From assembly GCA_013393415.1 (NCBI GenBank), contig JABXHI010000002.1, positions 1 through 59,539 of the forward strand: a stretch of 59,539 bases of DNA, read 5' to 3'. Shown here in pieces: positions 1 to 8,851 of the stretch (position 1 is the stretch's first letter; each line of letters starts with the position of its first letter). A model generated the notes under the pieces. It had not been told where the DNA came from. It saw only the letters and a program-made list of their open reading frames with translations, and searched no databases. Source of the stretch: Micrococcaceae bacterium (GTDB taxonomy: Bacteria; Actinomycetota; Actinomycetes; Actinomycetales; Micrococcaceae). A program made the position numbers and the translations under genes.

Positions 1-562
1 GGAAGGCGGCACCATGGAATGGGTTGATGGCAACATCGGTTCGAAAGTCACTATGAAGTACCCGGCCGTCTACCTGACCGGTGAGCACGCGCAGGGTGAG
101 ACCCTCACCATGGCGTTTGCAGGTGCTGGTCAGTACCAGGATACCGGTTCCAAGATGGTGCACTTGGCTCCAAACACCAAGTCAAACATCATTTCGAAAT
201 CCGTAGCCCGTGGTGGCGGACGCTCTGCTTACCGTGGACTGGTACAGATCACCGAGGGCGCCAAGAACTCGACCAACAACACCGAGTGTGACGCGCTATT
301 GGTCGATACTATTTCGCGTACCGATACCTATCCTTACATCGACATTCGTGAAGACGATGTGACCCTGGGGCACGAAGCAACCGTCTCCAAGGTTTCCGAG
401 ATGCAGCTCTTTTACCTCATGAGCCGTGGTCTCTCGGAAGAGGAAGCGATGGCAATGATCGTCCGTGGCTTCGTCGAGCCGATTTCGCGTCACCTGCCAA
501 TGGAATACGCAATGGAATTGAACAAACTGATTGAACTGCAAATGGAAGGATCGGTGGGCTAA
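1..562 (+). CDS. sufB: Fe-S cluster assembly scaffold SufB (5' end cut by window)
   Basis: This is the C-terminal part (about 186 residues) of SufB, the core scaffold of the SufBC2D complex that builds iron-sulfur clusters in the cytoplasm. The reading frame is open from base 2, so the gene begins before the window. The stretch shows the SufB signature region MEWVDGNIGSK, the segment TECDALLVD with the cysteine that in E. coli SufB is needed for cluster assembly, and the C-terminal helix region QLFYLMSRGLSEEEA that packs against SufD. It is followed after two bases by sufD, then sufC and a DUF59 gene, so it is probably part of one operon. Identity is clear; only the truncation limits it. Confidence 0.95.
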   Translation, partial: EGGTMEWVDGNIGSKVTMKYPAVYLTGEHAQGETLTMAFAGAGQYQDTGSKMVHLAPNTKSNIISKSVARGGGRSAYRGLVQITEGAKNSTNNTECDALLVDTISRTDTYPYIDIREDDVTLGHEATVSKVSEMQLFYLMSRGLSEEEAMAMIVRGFVEPISRHLPMEYAMELNKLIELQMEGSVG

Positions 563-564
563 GC

Positions 565-1821
565 GTGGCCAACACTGACGCAACTATACTTGAAGACGGT
601 CCCGACCTCCTGATCCCAGGCATGGGTGAAGAGGGCGAAAACCTCGTCGTCAAACAGGCCGACGAGCAGGCAGCCGAAGCAGAAGAGCAGAAGTTCGGCA
701 CGTCGCGCGCCGATCGCAAGACGAGCTTTGACCTTGCCGATTTCCCGGTACTCACCGGTGAAGAAGAAGATTGGCGCTTCACGCCACTGCACCGTCTTGC
801 AGGTTTACACCTTCCAGAAGGTGACGACAATTTACTGACTGGTCCAGCACCAACGGTCAATGTAACAGAACATGAAGGCGTCTCACTTGAGACCGTTGCA
901 CGCGATGACAAGCGTCTCGGATCGTTCATGGTGCCGGATGATCGCACTTCTGCTGCCGCATGGGCCTCATTCAAAGAGGCAACCGTTGTGACTATTGCAG
1001 ACAACGTGGAGCTCGAAGAACCCATCACCATTTCGGTTGAAGGCAACTCCACCGAACCCGCGGCACAGCACATCCACGTCGCTATTGGCGCAAATTCCAA
1101 AGTCAACTTGGTAATTAACCAAACTGGTAATGCAGTCGTGAACCAGAACATGGAATTCGCTGTAGGCCAGGGAGCAAATGCCAACGTCACTTCCATCCAG
1201 GCATGGGATGACGATGCCGTCCATGTTGGCTCACAGCAGGCCTCCCTGGGTAAAGACTCCACGTTCAAACACGTGGTCATCACCTATGGCGGTTCACTGG
1301 TTCGTTTGACTCCAATCACTCGCTTTGCAGGAGACGGAGCCACTACGAACATGTATGGTTTGTACTTTGCGGATGCAGGACAGCATTTGGAGCACCGCAT
1401 CTTCATTGATCACTCGACCGATAACTGCACCTCCGATGCACTCTACAAGGGAGCACTCCAGGGACAGGGTGCCCGCACAGTGTGGGTCGGTGACGTACTG
1501 ATTCGTAGCAATACTCAGGGAACCGATTCCTTCGAAAAGAACGAAAACCTGCTACTGAGCGAAGGGGCCCAGGCAGACTCGATTCCAAACTTGGAAATTG
1601 AAACCGGCATCATCGACTCCGGAGGCCACGCTTCCTCTGTCGGCCGATTCGACGAGTCACAGCTGTTCTACCTTATGGCTCGGGGGATCCCAGAGCCGCT
1701 TGCTCGCAAGCTCATCGTCCGCGGTTTCCTCAACGAAGTTATTCAGCGGATTGGCATCGAGGACGTCGAACAATCCGTGACCGATGTCATGGAAAACGAA
1801 ATCGCCGGACTCGAGTTCTAG
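565..1821 (+). CDS. sufD: Fe-S cluster assembly protein SufD
   Basis: SufD is the partner of SufB in the SufBC2D scaffold complex and takes part in iron delivery and cluster assembly. The 418-residue protein has the usual length and ends in a SufBD core that mirrors the end of SufB (SSVGRFDESQLFYLMARG followed by an RGFLNEVI helix). It starts with GTG two bases after the sufB stop, which points to translational coupling. The N-terminal 90 residues are acidic and weakly conserved, as is common in SufD. It lies between sufB and sufC; no sufS or sufU follows in this window, so the sulfur donor must be encoded elsewhere. Confidence 0.93.
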   Translation: MANTDATILEDGPDLLIPGMGEEGENLVVKQADEQAAEAEEQKFGTSRADRKTSFDLADFPVLTGEEEDWRFTPLHRLAGLHLPEGDDNLLTGPAPTVNVTEHEGVSLETVARDDKRLGSFMVPDDRTSAAAWASFKEATVVTIADNVELEEPITISVEGNSTEPAAQHIHVAIGANSKVNLVINQTGNAVVNQNMEFAVGQGANANVTSIQAWDDDAVHVGSQQASLGKDSTFKHVVITYGGSLVRLTPITRFAGDGATTNMYGLYFADAGQHLEHRIFIDHSTDNCTSDALYKGALQGQGARTVWVGDVLIRSNTQGTDSFEKNENLLLSEGAQADSIPNLEIETGIIDSGGHASSVGRFDESQLFYLMARGIPEPLARKLIVRGFLNEVIQRIGIEDVEQSVTDVMENEIAGLEF

Positions 1822-1886
1822 AAACCCCACCTGTAGCCATTACGAAAGACCCGTGATCCGCGGGCAACAAGGAGACTTAGACAACA

Positions 1887-2651
1887 ATGTCAACACTTGA
1901 GATCAAAGACCTGCACGTCAGCATCGAGACTGAGCAGGGCGAAAAAGAGATCCTCAAAGGCGTCAGCCTGACCATCAATTCTGGTGAAACCCACGCCATC
2001 ATGGGCCCGAACGGTTCCGGTAAATCCACCATGGCCCAAGCCATTGCAGGCCACCCTTCGTACACCGTGACCAGCGGTGAAATCCTGTTGGACGGCGAAG
2101 ACGTGCTGGAAATGGAAGTCAACGAGCGTGCACAGGCCGGCCTTTTCCTTGCTATGCAGTACCCGGTCGAAGTACCCGGCGTATCAATGACAAACTTCCT
2201 GCGCACGGCCAAAACAGCGCTCGACGGCGAAGCCCCATCGATCCGTACCTGGACCAAAGACGTACGTGGTGCCATGGACTGGCTGGAAATGGACTCAACC
2301 TTCGCCACCCGCAACGTGAACGAAGGATTCTCCGGCGGTGAGAAGAAGCGCGCTGAAATCCTGCAGCTCGAACTCTTCAAACCAAAATTCGCCATTCTCG
2401 ACGAAACAGACTCCGGCTTGGACATCGATGCACTTCGCATTGTCTCTGCTGGCGTCAACCGTGCACAGGAAAATAACAACATGGGTAGCCTACTCATTAC
2501 CCACTACACCCGTATCCTGCGCTACATCAAGCCGGACTACGTCCACGTCTTCGTCGACGGAAAGATCGTTGACTCCGGGGGCGAAGAACTTGCCGACCGC
2601 CTAGAAGACGAAGGCTACGTCAACTACGAAACGACTCAAGCACCCGCCTAA
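1887..2651 (+). CDS. sufC: Fe-S cluster assembly ATPase SufC
   Basis: SufC is the ABC-type ATPase of the SufBC2D complex; ATP hydrolysis drives the conformational change that exposes the SufB-SufD assembly site. The 254-residue protein has Walker A GPNGSGKST (residues 40-48), an ABC signature in the SufC form GFSGGEKKRAEIL, and Walker B ending in LDETDSGLD, the sequence typical of SufC and not of transporters. An AAGGAG lies upstream of the ATG with a spacing of about 12 bases. A 65-base gap separates it from sufD and no terminator is visible there, so it is probably in the same operon. Confidence 0.96.
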   Translation: MSTLEIKDLHVSIETEQGEKEILKGVSLTINSGETHAIMGPNGSGKSTMAQAIAGHPSYTVTSGEILLDGEDVLEMEVNERAQAGLFLAMQYPVEVPGVSMTNFLRTAKTALDGEAPSIRTWTKDVRGAMDWLEMDSTFATRNVNEGFSGGEKKRAEILQLELFKPKFAILDETDSGLDIDALRIVSAGVNRAQENNNMGSLLITHYTRILRYIKPDYVHVFVDGKIVDSGGEELADRLEDEGYVNYETTQAPA

Positions 2652-2694
2652 GTCATTTCTGATATTGTGCACAGCACACGGATCAGGAGGTACC

Positions 2695-3021
2695 ATGACC
2701 GATACTGTTGCAGAAACACCATTGGAAGACGTTGAGGAAGCCCTCAAAGACGTCATTGACCCCGAACTCGGTGTCAACATCGTCGACCTGGGCTTGCTCT
2801 ATGGTCTGAACTACGCCGACGACGGCGCACTCATCGTGGACATGACACTGACCACTGCCGCCTGCCCGCTCACCGATGTGATCGAGGACCAGGTTGGCCG
2901 TGCAATTGAGACCATGGTCGATGAATGGCGCCTCAACTGGGTATGGATGCCACCATGGGGTCCGGAACGGATTACCGAAGACGGCCGCGAACAAATGCGC
3001 GCACTCGGCTTCAACATATAA
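2695..3021 (+). CDS. DUF59 / MIP18-family Fe-S assembly factor
   Basis: A 108-residue DUF59 protein (SufT/MIP18-like), a family that assists maturation or transfer of iron-sulfur clusters. It shows DPELGVNIVDLGLLYG near residues 22-37 and the TTAACPL motif with the conserved Cys57. The start is taken at ATG 2695 because AGGAGG lies five bases upstream (2685-2690); an in-frame earlier start lacks such a site. It is the last gene of the suf group and is followed by a long perfect hairpin. Placement beside sufC supports a role in the same pathway; the exact step is inferred. Confidence 0.9.
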   Translation: MTDTVAETPLEDVEEALKDVIDPELGVNIVDLGLLYGLNYADDGALIVDMTLTTAACPLTDVIEDQVGRAIETMVDEWRLNWVWMPPWGPERITEDGREQMRALGFNI

Positions 3022-3035
3022 ACCAAACGGTTTTT

Positions 3036-3078
3036 ACCAACCGGTCGCAAACCACCTGGTGGTTTGCGACCGGTTGGT
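3036..3078. terminator. Perfect 21-bp palindrome after the suf operon
   Basis: The sequence from 3036 to 3056 is the exact reverse complement of 3058 to 3078, with one central base. As RNA it would fold into a very long stem. It lies 15 bases after the DUF59 stop and about 55 bases before the RNase HI gene, so an intrinsic terminator is the simplest reading. There is no clear U tract on the + strand, which is usual for actinobacteria. Confidence 0.7.
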
Positions 3079-3132
3079 CGTTTAACCACCTACACTAGAT
3101 ACGGCCCACCACGACACCTTGAAGGGATACTC

Positions 3133-3849
3133 ATGCTGACAGTTGGCGTAGATGGCTCGGCACTCGGCAACCCAGGACCAGCAGGCTGGGCCTGGTACAT
3201 CGACGACTCCAATTGGCAAGCAGGTGGATGGGAGAATTCGACCAATAATCGAGGCGAGCTCTCGGCGATCATCAAGCTCTTGGAAGCTACCGCAGACACA
3301 GACCACGACCTCAGCATTCTGGCCGACTCCCAATACGCCATCAACTCCATTACCAAATGGCTGCCCGGTTGGAAGAAGAAGGGCTGGAAAAAAGCCGACG
3401 GTAAACCGGTGAACAACCAAGACCTGATGATTCAACTCGATGAACTGATGAGTGCAGCCAAAGCAGCCGGGCGCAAAATAACGTATCAGTGGGTCAAAGG
3501 GCACGACGGTCATCCACTGAATGAAGCTGCTGACTCCCGAGCCAATGCGGCGGCCAAGGCGTTCCAAGCCGGCAAGCCAGTAAAAACCGGTCCGGGGCTC
3601 ACACTGGACAACAACGCAGAAGGCCTCGCCGAGCGAATTGATGACTCCGAACCTTCTCTTCAACCCGATAGACGCGCCGACACGACATCAACCGGTTCAA
3701 CGGCAATGGTCACCGTGCATACATCCCTGGATCGATCGCTGGCCGATGAGATCGTGACACGCGCTCAACAACGCGGCGTGACACCACACCAAGAACTCGC
3801 AGCGCTCATTCAAGCCGGTATGAAAACTACATACGGCATCGGTGAGTGA
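3133..3849 (+). CDS. rnhA: Ribonuclease HI with C-terminal extension
   Basis: RNase HI cuts the RNA strand of RNA-DNA hybrids. The four acidic catalytic residues are visible: Asp7 (VDGSALG), Glu42 (NNRGELSA), Asp65 (ADSQYA) and Asp134 (EAADSRAN), with the loop histidine in GHDGH. The catalytic domain ends near residue 145. About 90 residues follow: a low-complexity linker and then a segment (VTVHTSLDRSLADEIVTRA plus a second helix) that looks like a strand and two helices, possibly ribbon-helix-helix-like. The start at ATG 3133 is chosen because GAAGGGA precedes it; the upstream palindrome suggests independent transcription. Confidence 0.9.
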   Translation: MLTVGVDGSALGNPGPAGWAWYIDDSNWQAGGWENSTNNRGELSAIIKLLEATADTDHDLSILADSQYAINSITKWLPGWKKKGWKKADGKPVNNQDLMIQLDELMSAAKAAGRKITYQWVKGHDGHPLNEAADSRANAAAKAFQAGKPVKTGPGLTLDNNAEGLAERIDDSEPSLQPDRRADTTSTGSTAMVTVHTSLDRSLADEIVTRAQQRGVTPHQELAALIQAGMKTTYGIGE

Positions 3850-3929
3850 ACAGAATCGTCAAAATCGCCGGGCTTGCCTAAACTGAGGTTGCCCAACTTC
3901 TAAACCATATTCTTTGAGGTAGTACATAC

Positions 3930-5528
3930 ATGATTTCAGCACAACAGCTGTCTGTTGTGGTCGGCTCCCGGACGCTCTTGTCCGACGTCACGTTTCACAT
4001 CAACCCCGGCGACCGCATTGGCCTCGTGGGACGCAATGGTGCCGGCAAAACCACATTGACCAAAGTGCTCATGGATGAATTCATCCCAGCGACTGGTACC
4101 GTGATGCGTTCTGGAACCGTTGGTTATCTGCCTCAGGATCCGCGCACCGGCGACCTCACACAGTCGGTCCAAGATCGTATCCTATCGGCGCGGAATCTTT
4201 CAGAACTGTCACGTCGTATGCAACGCGCCGAAGAAGAAATGAGCTCCACGGACACAAAGCTCATGGAACGTGGCATGCGACGCTACCCAGCGGCAGAAGC
4301 AGAGTTCATCGCAGCAGGTGGTTATGCGGCACAAGCCGAAGCGGCCTCGATTGCATCAAACCTAGGTCTTGAAACGAGCATCATGGACCGTTCGCTCGAC
4401 ACCTTATCCGGCGGTCAGCGTCGACGCGTTGAGCTGGCACGGATTTTGTTTGAAAAACCAGACACCATGATCCTGGACGAACCGACCAACCACTTGGATG
4501 CGGATTCCGTCATATGGCTACGAGACTATCTCAAGACCTACGAAGGTGGGTTGCTGATCATCTCTCACGACCTTGATCTCATTGATGAGGTCGTCAACAT
4601 AGTCTTTTTCCTTGATGCCACACGACAGGTCATCGATATATATTCGATGGGATACCGTGCCTACCTGAAGCAGCGAGAGGTTGATGAACGCCGACGTCGC
4701 CGCGAACGGGCGTCTGCTGAAAAGAAGGCTGCGGCACTTCATGCGCAAGCCGACAAAATGCGTGCTAAGGCAACCAAAGCCGTAGCTGCTCAGAACATGG
4801 CCAAACGGGCCGACCGCATGCTGGCCGGTCTGTCCGAAGCCCGCGTTGAAGAAAAGGTCGCAAACCTCCGTTTCCCAACGCCGGCACCGTGTGGCAAGGT
4901 GCCACTTACCGCATCCGGGCTCACGAAATCGTATGGTTCAACGGAAGTATTTACCGGTGTCGACCTCGCCATCGACCAAGGATCACGCGTTGTGATTCTT
5001 GGTTTCAACGGTGCCGGAAAAACGACGCTCCTGCGTTTATTAGCTGGCCAAGACGAACCCGATTCTGGTCAGGTCGAACCAGGCTATGGCCTCAAGCTTG
5101 GCTACTATGCTCAAGAACACGAGACCTTAGATATTAACCAGTCGGTCCTGGACAACATGATGTCTGCCGCACCCAATCTCGATGACACAACGGCACGCAC
5201 CGTCTTGGGTTCGTTCCTGTTTTCTGGCGATGACGTCTATAAATCAGCAGGTGTGCTGTCCGGAGGGGAAAAGACCCGCCTCGCATTAGCAACCCTGGTA
5301 GTCTCCGGTGCCAACGTACTCCTCTTGGATGAGCCGACCAACAACTTGGATCCGGCGTCCCGCGAAGAGATTCTCTCGGCCATTCGTAGTTACGTGGGAG
5401 CAATCATTTTGGTGACTCACGATGCTGGTGCGGTTCAAGCACTTGATCCAGACCGTGTCCTCATTCTTCCTGATGCCGATGAAGATATCTGGTCTGACGA
5501 CTATCTGGAGCTAGTAGAGCTCGCCTAA
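3930..5528 (+). CDS. ABC-F family ATPase
   Basis: A 532-residue soluble protein with two ABC ATPase domains and no membrane segment, the ABC-F type that binds ribosomes in translation regulation or antibiotic protection. Domain 1 has GRNGAGKTT, LSGGQRRRVELARIL and LDEPTNHLD. A charged helical linker (about residues 245-320, rich in Arg, Lys and Ala) follows. Domain 2 has GFNGAGKTTLL, LSGGEKTRLALATL and LLLDEPTNNLD. It stands alone between RNase HI and the convergent SURF1 gene, with nothing nearby that points to drug resistance. Whether it is a housekeeping or resistance member cannot be decided from sequence alone. Confidence 0.92.
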   Translation: MISAQQLSVVVGSRTLLSDVTFHINPGDRIGLVGRNGAGKTTLTKVLMDEFIPATGTVMRSGTVGYLPQDPRTGDLTQSVQDRILSARNLSELSRRMQRAEEEMSSTDTKLMERGMRRYPAAEAEFIAAGGYAAQAEAASIASNLGLETSIMDRSLDTLSGGQRRRVELARILFEKPDTMILDEPTNHLDADSVIWLRDYLKTYEGGLLIISHDLDLIDEVVNIVFFLDATRQVIDIYSMGYRAYLKQREVDERRRRRERASAEKKAAALHAQADKMRAKATKAVAAQNMAKRADRMLAGLSEARVEEKVANLRFPTPAPCGKVPLTASGLTKSYGSTEVFTGVDLAIDQGSRVVILGFNGAGKTTLLRLLAGQDEPDSGQVEPGYGLKLGYYAQEHETLDINQSVLDNMMSAAPNLDDTTARTVLGSFLFSGDDVYKSAGVLSGGEKTRLALATLVVSGANVLLLDEPTNNLDPASREEILSAIRSYVGAIILVTHDAGAVQALDPDRVLILPDADEDIWSDDYLELVELA

Positions 5529-5552
5529 AAGCTGGCGAGAGTCATCGTCTAT

Positions 5553-5573
5553 TCAACAGCGGTCAGCTGTTGA
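5553..5573. terminator. Hairpin between convergent ABC-F and SURF1 genes
   Basis: TCAACAGC (5553-5560) and GCTGTTGA (5566-5573) form an 8-bp perfect stem with a 5-base loop. It lies at the 3' ends of both convergent genes, overlapping the last codons of the SURF1 gene, and could serve both as a terminator. Confidence 0.5.
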
Positions 5574-6465
5574 GCATCGAGTCTTCGATTTCCTCATCCG
5601 TCATGCGGCCTTTACGCCGTTTGACGGGTTTGGCTCGCTCAACGCGATACGCCGAGATGAAGCCATCTTCTTCTCGTTCGCCGTAGATCTCGTCTTCACG
5701 ATTGCGGACGGCTTTCTGATACGCCAACCAGCCCCACACGACAAACCCCATAAGCCCGAACGTGAACCACTGCATTGAATACGATAAGTGCGGACCTTCA
5801 TCGCGTTGTGGTTCAGGCATCTGTTGCGGAGATTCAGCTGGAGCTGGGGTTTCTGAAGCCATCAACCCATACGCCTCGTCTGCGATCTCGTAGTCCAGCT
5901 GGTCATTTATCATCGGCAGATTAATTGAGGCGACCTGCCCATCAGGAGCACCTCGATCAAGCGATTCTTCGCCGGGCATCGCCCGAACGGTGATCTGAGT
6001 TTGGCCCTGTGGAGGTGCCGGAACGTTTTCCGGAGCCGAGGCATCCGCACCGAGCGGCAACCAACCACGGTTTACGATCACCCGATCACCTGTATCCGTC
6101 ACAAATGGGACGAGAACCTCGAAACCAGGTCGTCCAGCGCGCGGTCGGTTTCGAGCAACCAACGTGTCTTCTTCGAGATACTCACCCTGAACGGACACCG
6201 GTGTCCATTTCTGTTGCTCGGTCATGTCATCAAAGAAGTGACCGCCCTCTGCATACGAGATGGGTTCGGCATCATAGTTGGCGACGATTGTATTGATCTC
6301 GTCGACTTTGTCCATGCGGCGATCCATTTGCCATTCGCCCAAGAACACGGTGGCTATGGCAAAGATAATGCAAAAAACAAATCCACCGATCCAAGGACCA
6401 GACAACAGAAACCGGAAATTCAACTTCGGTTTTGTCACTGCGCCTGGGTTGTGTTCATTTGTCAT
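5563..6465 (-). CDS. SURF1-family cytochrome oxidase assembly protein
   Basis: A 300-residue SURF1-like membrane protein, a family that helps assemble haem-copper cytochrome c oxidase. It has the typical layout: a first transmembrane helix near residues 25-43 (WIGGFVFCIIFAIATVFLGEW region), an external domain with the NRPRAGRPGFEVLVPF and VIVNRGWLP motifs, and a second helix near residues 235-255. The cytoplasmic tail is basic. The start is taken at ATG 6465, which begins about 22 residues before the first helix; an AAGGTGA lies upstream with wide spacing. It heads a leftward group downstream of a small Cys protein gene and a DUF3099 gene. Confidence 0.85.
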   Translation of the reverse strand: MTNEHNPGAVTKPKLNFRFLLSGPWIGGFVFCIIFAIATVFLGEWQMDRRMDKVDEINTIVANYDAEPISYAEGGHFFDDMTEQQKWTPVSVQGEYLEEDTLVARNRPRAGRPGFEVLVPFVTDTGDRVIVNRGWLPLGADASAPENVPAPPQGQTQITVRAMPGEESLDRGAPDGQVASINLPMINDQLDYEIADEAYGLMASETPAPAESPQQMPEPQRDEGPHLSYSMQWFTFGLMGFVVWGWLAYQKAVRNREDEIYGEREEDGFISAYRVERAKPVKRRKGRMTDEEIEDSMLNS

Positions 6466-6475
6466 GGAAACTATG

Positions 6476-6733
6476 TCACCTTGATAACGGTTGGATCTCT
6501 TTGAGAAATGCTCGTGAGGATAAAAAGTCTGCCAAGAATTCACGGTGCTCGTCGCAGGCTAACCATATTTTACGACGTTCTGTGTCGTGAATTTTGGGAT
6601 TATTCCACAGTAACTGCCACACGGCGCCTTCGGTGCAGGACTTGCGCGAACATTGCAGTTCGGTTGCCTGCGGTTCGACCGTGGCAGAACCGGTTAGCAT
6701 AAGGTTACCGAGAAGATCAGGACCGTGTGTCAT
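6476..6733 (-). CDS. Small conserved Cys-rich actinobacterial protein
   Basis: An 85-residue protein with a paired cysteine pattern, CSRKSC near residue 28 and CDEH near residue 60, separated by the segment VWQLLWNNPKIHDTERRKIW. I recognise this as a small family often found next to SURF1 genes in Micrococcales; no function is established that I know of. The Cys/His arrangement suggests a metal site. AAGGAT precedes two adjacent ATG codons; the second (6733) has the better spacing. The start overlaps the end of the upstream DUF3099 gene by 17 bases and the stop lies 10 bases before the SURF1 start, so the three genes look like one operon. Confidence 0.7.
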   Translation of the reverse strand: MTHGPDLLGNLMLTGSATVEPQATELQCSRKSCTEGAVWQLLWNNPKIHDTERRKIWLACDEHREFLADFLSSRAFLKEIQPLSR

Positions 6734-7217
6734 CATTATCCTTCTCATTTTCGCCCACATCGGCCGCTCGGGCATCCGATTCCGCGGAAGGCGAGGTTCC
6801 GATGTCGGTATCGTCATGCACCACATCGCCAACAATGACGGTATCGTCGTCAGATGGCTCCGCGTCTTGCGAGGCTGCCTCTAGTGCGGCTTGCTGTGGA
6901 GGAATCGGCTCAATAGAACGTCCATCCACTTGTCGAATATTATTGGCGATTTGCACACCGATCCACGGGGCGATCATTCCGGTAACGAATACGGCGATCT
7001 GCAACCATCCATCGGTTATGAGTACGACGAACAACGAGGCAATCCGCACTCCGATGGTGATGGCGTAGAAACCGTTCTTGCGTTTCGCATCGGCTACAAC
7101 GGATTCAGATGCGCCCGTGATCAAATACACTTGATCATCGTGTTTTTTGAACTGACGGGTAGACCCACGATGACTTCGCCGGTGGTGCGGGGAGGAGGTT
7201 TTCGATTGATCCGTCAA
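6717..7217 (-). CDS. DUF3099 family membrane protein
   Basis: A 166-residue protein of the DUF3099 family, a small actinobacterial membrane protein family of unknown role. It has a basic N-terminus, the family-like opening VYLITGASESVVADAKRKN, two hydrophobic helices (around residues 50-70 and 75-95) and a long acidic C-terminal tail. The start is TTG at 7217, six bases after AAAGGAG; a GTG at 7232 would place that site inside the gene and has no site of its own. It is the first gene of the leftward group with the small Cys protein and SURF1. Confidence 0.72.
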   Translation of the reverse strand: MTDQSKTSSPHHRRSHRGSTRQFKKHDDQVYLITGASESVVADAKRKNGFYAITIGVRIASLFVVLITDGWLQIAVFVTGMIAPWIGVQIANNIRQVDGRSIEPIPPQQAALEAASQDAEPSDDDTVIVGDVVHDDTDIGTSPSAESDARAADVGENEKDNDDTRS

Positions 7218-7349
7218 ACCGTCTCCTTTCACGCCGCTTAGTTTTCAGGCACGAATTTTTTCGTTGCATTTAGGGGTTGCAGTCTCCATTGTCTCATTTT
7301 CCCGCCTAGAGTAGGGGCAAAACATCGTGATCAATCTAGAGGAGTAAAT

Positions 7350-8060
7350 GTGGCGCAAGGCCGAAGTGTATTGGTGACCGGAGGGAACCGGGGGATAGGC
7401 TTAGCAATCGCTCAAGCCTTTCTTGCTGAAGGCGATCAAGTGGCCGTCACGTCACGTTCTGGTGACGGGCCCGAGGGGGCGCTCACTGTCAAAGCTGATG
7501 TGACAAATATGGAATCGATCGACCAGGCGTTCGAACAGATCGAGCAAGTCCACGGTCCTGTCGAAGTGTTAGTGAACAACGCTGGCATGAATAACGACCA
7601 ATTGCTGATGCGGATGTCCGAAGAAGACTTCGAGCAGGTGCTGGACACCAACTTGACGGGTTCGTTCCGCGCGCTGAAACGCGCGACTCGCGGGATGATT
7701 CGGCTCAAGAAGGGCCGGGTCATCTTCATTTCGTCCGTCGTTGGCCTGTACGGTTCTCCTGGCCAGATCAACTACGCGGCATCAAAAGCCGGACTCGTGG
7801 GCATGGCCCGTTCTCTGACACGAGAGCTGGGCTCTCGCAACATCACCGCAAATGTGGTCGCTCCCGGCTACATCAATACGGAAATGACACAAGCGTTGGA
7901 CGAGGATCTGCAGAAGCAATATAAGCAAGCTATTCCAGCCGGGCGCTTTGCGGATCCAGACGAAGTAGCCAACGTGGTTCGTTGGCTCGCATCGGATGAA
8001 GCTAGCTATATTTCAGGAGCAGTCATCCCGGTGGATGGCGGCCTAGGGATGGGACACTAA
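7350..8060 (+). CDS. fabG: 3-oxoacyl-ACP reductase-type SDR
   Basis: A 236-residue short-chain dehydrogenase matching FabG, which reduces 3-oxoacyl-ACP with NADPH in fatty acid synthesis. It shows the dinucleotide motif TGGNRGIG near the start, NNAG, the catalytic Ser in ISSVVG and YAASKAG with Tyr and Lys, and the C-terminal VDGGLGMGH. The GTG start at 7350 has AGAGGAG upstream. A second SDR gene starts 4 bases after its stop, so the two are co-transcribed. The pairing is common in this group; some members of such pairs act on mycobacterial-type fatty acids, but that is not shown here. Confidence 0.88.
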   Translation: MAQGRSVLVTGGNRGIGLAIAQAFLAEGDQVAVTSRSGDGPEGALTVKADVTNMESIDQAFEQIEQVHGPVEVLVNNAGMNNDQLLMRMSEEDFEQVLDTNLTGSFRALKRATRGMIRLKKGRVIFISSVVGLYGSPGQINYAASKAGLVGMARSLTRELGSRNITANVVAPGYINTEMTQALDEDLQKQYKQAIPAGRFADPDEVANVVRWLASDEASYISGAVIPVDGGLGMGH

Positions 8061-8064
8061 ACAC

Positions 8065-8835
8065 ATGACACAGACTCAAGACTTAGCACAGACCGGTGTG
8101 ATCGTGACCGGTTCATCGCGCGGTGTCGGCGCCGCGACCGCGCAATTACTAGCTGGACGTGGTGCCGGCGTCGTCATTAATTATCGTCAGAAAGCACCCC
8201 GCGCCAAGAAAGTCGTCCAACAGATCGAAGCAGCCGGCGGCCAGGCTGTAGCTGTTGGTGGAGACATCACGACCGAAGAAGGTCGCACGGCAATGATCGA
8301 CGCCGCGAAGGAATCCTTCGGTGGTCTCAATGTGCTCGTCCTCAATGCCTCAGGCGGCATGGAGTCAGACCTCGGCGAAGACTACGCGCTTCGCTTGAAC
8401 CGAGACGCCCAGGTCGCCATGCTGGACGAGGCAGCAGCCGTGATGCCACGGGGCGCCCAAATTGTGTATGTGACCAGCCACCAAGCGCACTTCATAGATG
8501 ATGTTCCAACCATGCCCGAGTACGAGCCAGTCGCAAAGTCCAAACGCGCCGGTGAGGTGGCCCTACGCGAACGCATTCCCGACCTAGCGGAGCAGGGGAT
8601 CGGTTTCGTTGTTGTCACCGCAGACATGATCGAAGGCACGATTACAGCCACACTCCTCAACCGAATGAATCCAGACGCCATCGAATCACGTCGTGAGGCA
8701 GCTGGCAAACTCTACACAGTAGACGAATTCGCCACAGAAATCGCTGCCCTCGTGGGTCGAGACGACCTCGAGGTTGGTCACACAGAATATGTTGGTGGGG
8801 CAAAAGACTACTTCGAACAGCTCGAAAAGAACTAG
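8065..8835 (+). CDS. SDR family oxidoreductase
   Basis: A 256-residue short-chain dehydrogenase/reductase. The N-terminal VTGSSRGVGAATA binds the cofactor; the catalytic YxxxK is present as YEPVAK preceded by VTSHQAHF, where the usual Ser is at TS. The region NASGG replaces the common NNAG. It lies directly after fabG and is probably translated with it. Substrate is unknown; a role linked to fatty acid synthesis is inferred from the neighbour only. A strong terminator follows. Confidence 0.8.
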   Translation: MTQTQDLAQTGVIVTGSSRGVGAATAQLLAGRGAGVVINYRQKAPRAKKVVQQIEAAGGQAVAVGGDITTEEGRTAMIDAAKESFGGLNVLVLNASGGMESDLGEDYALRLNRDAQVAMLDEAAAVMPRGAQIVYVTSHQAHFIDDVPTMPEYEPVAKSKRAGEVALRERIPDLAEQGIGFVVVTADMIEGTITATLLNRMNPDAIESRREAAGKLYTVDEFATEIAALVGRDDLEVGHTEYVGGAKDYFEQLEKN

Positions 8836-8851
8836 CCCATCACCGCACTTG

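Noticed and set aside
417-1283. 288-residue frame on the - strand opposite sufB/sufD
   Set aside because: It lies fully against two well-identified genes, is low in complexity (Ser/Ala/Pro) and matches no family.
3082-3663. 193-residue frame on the - strand opposite RNase HI
   Set aside because: The + strand frame carries all four catalytic residues; no separate evidence for the other strand.
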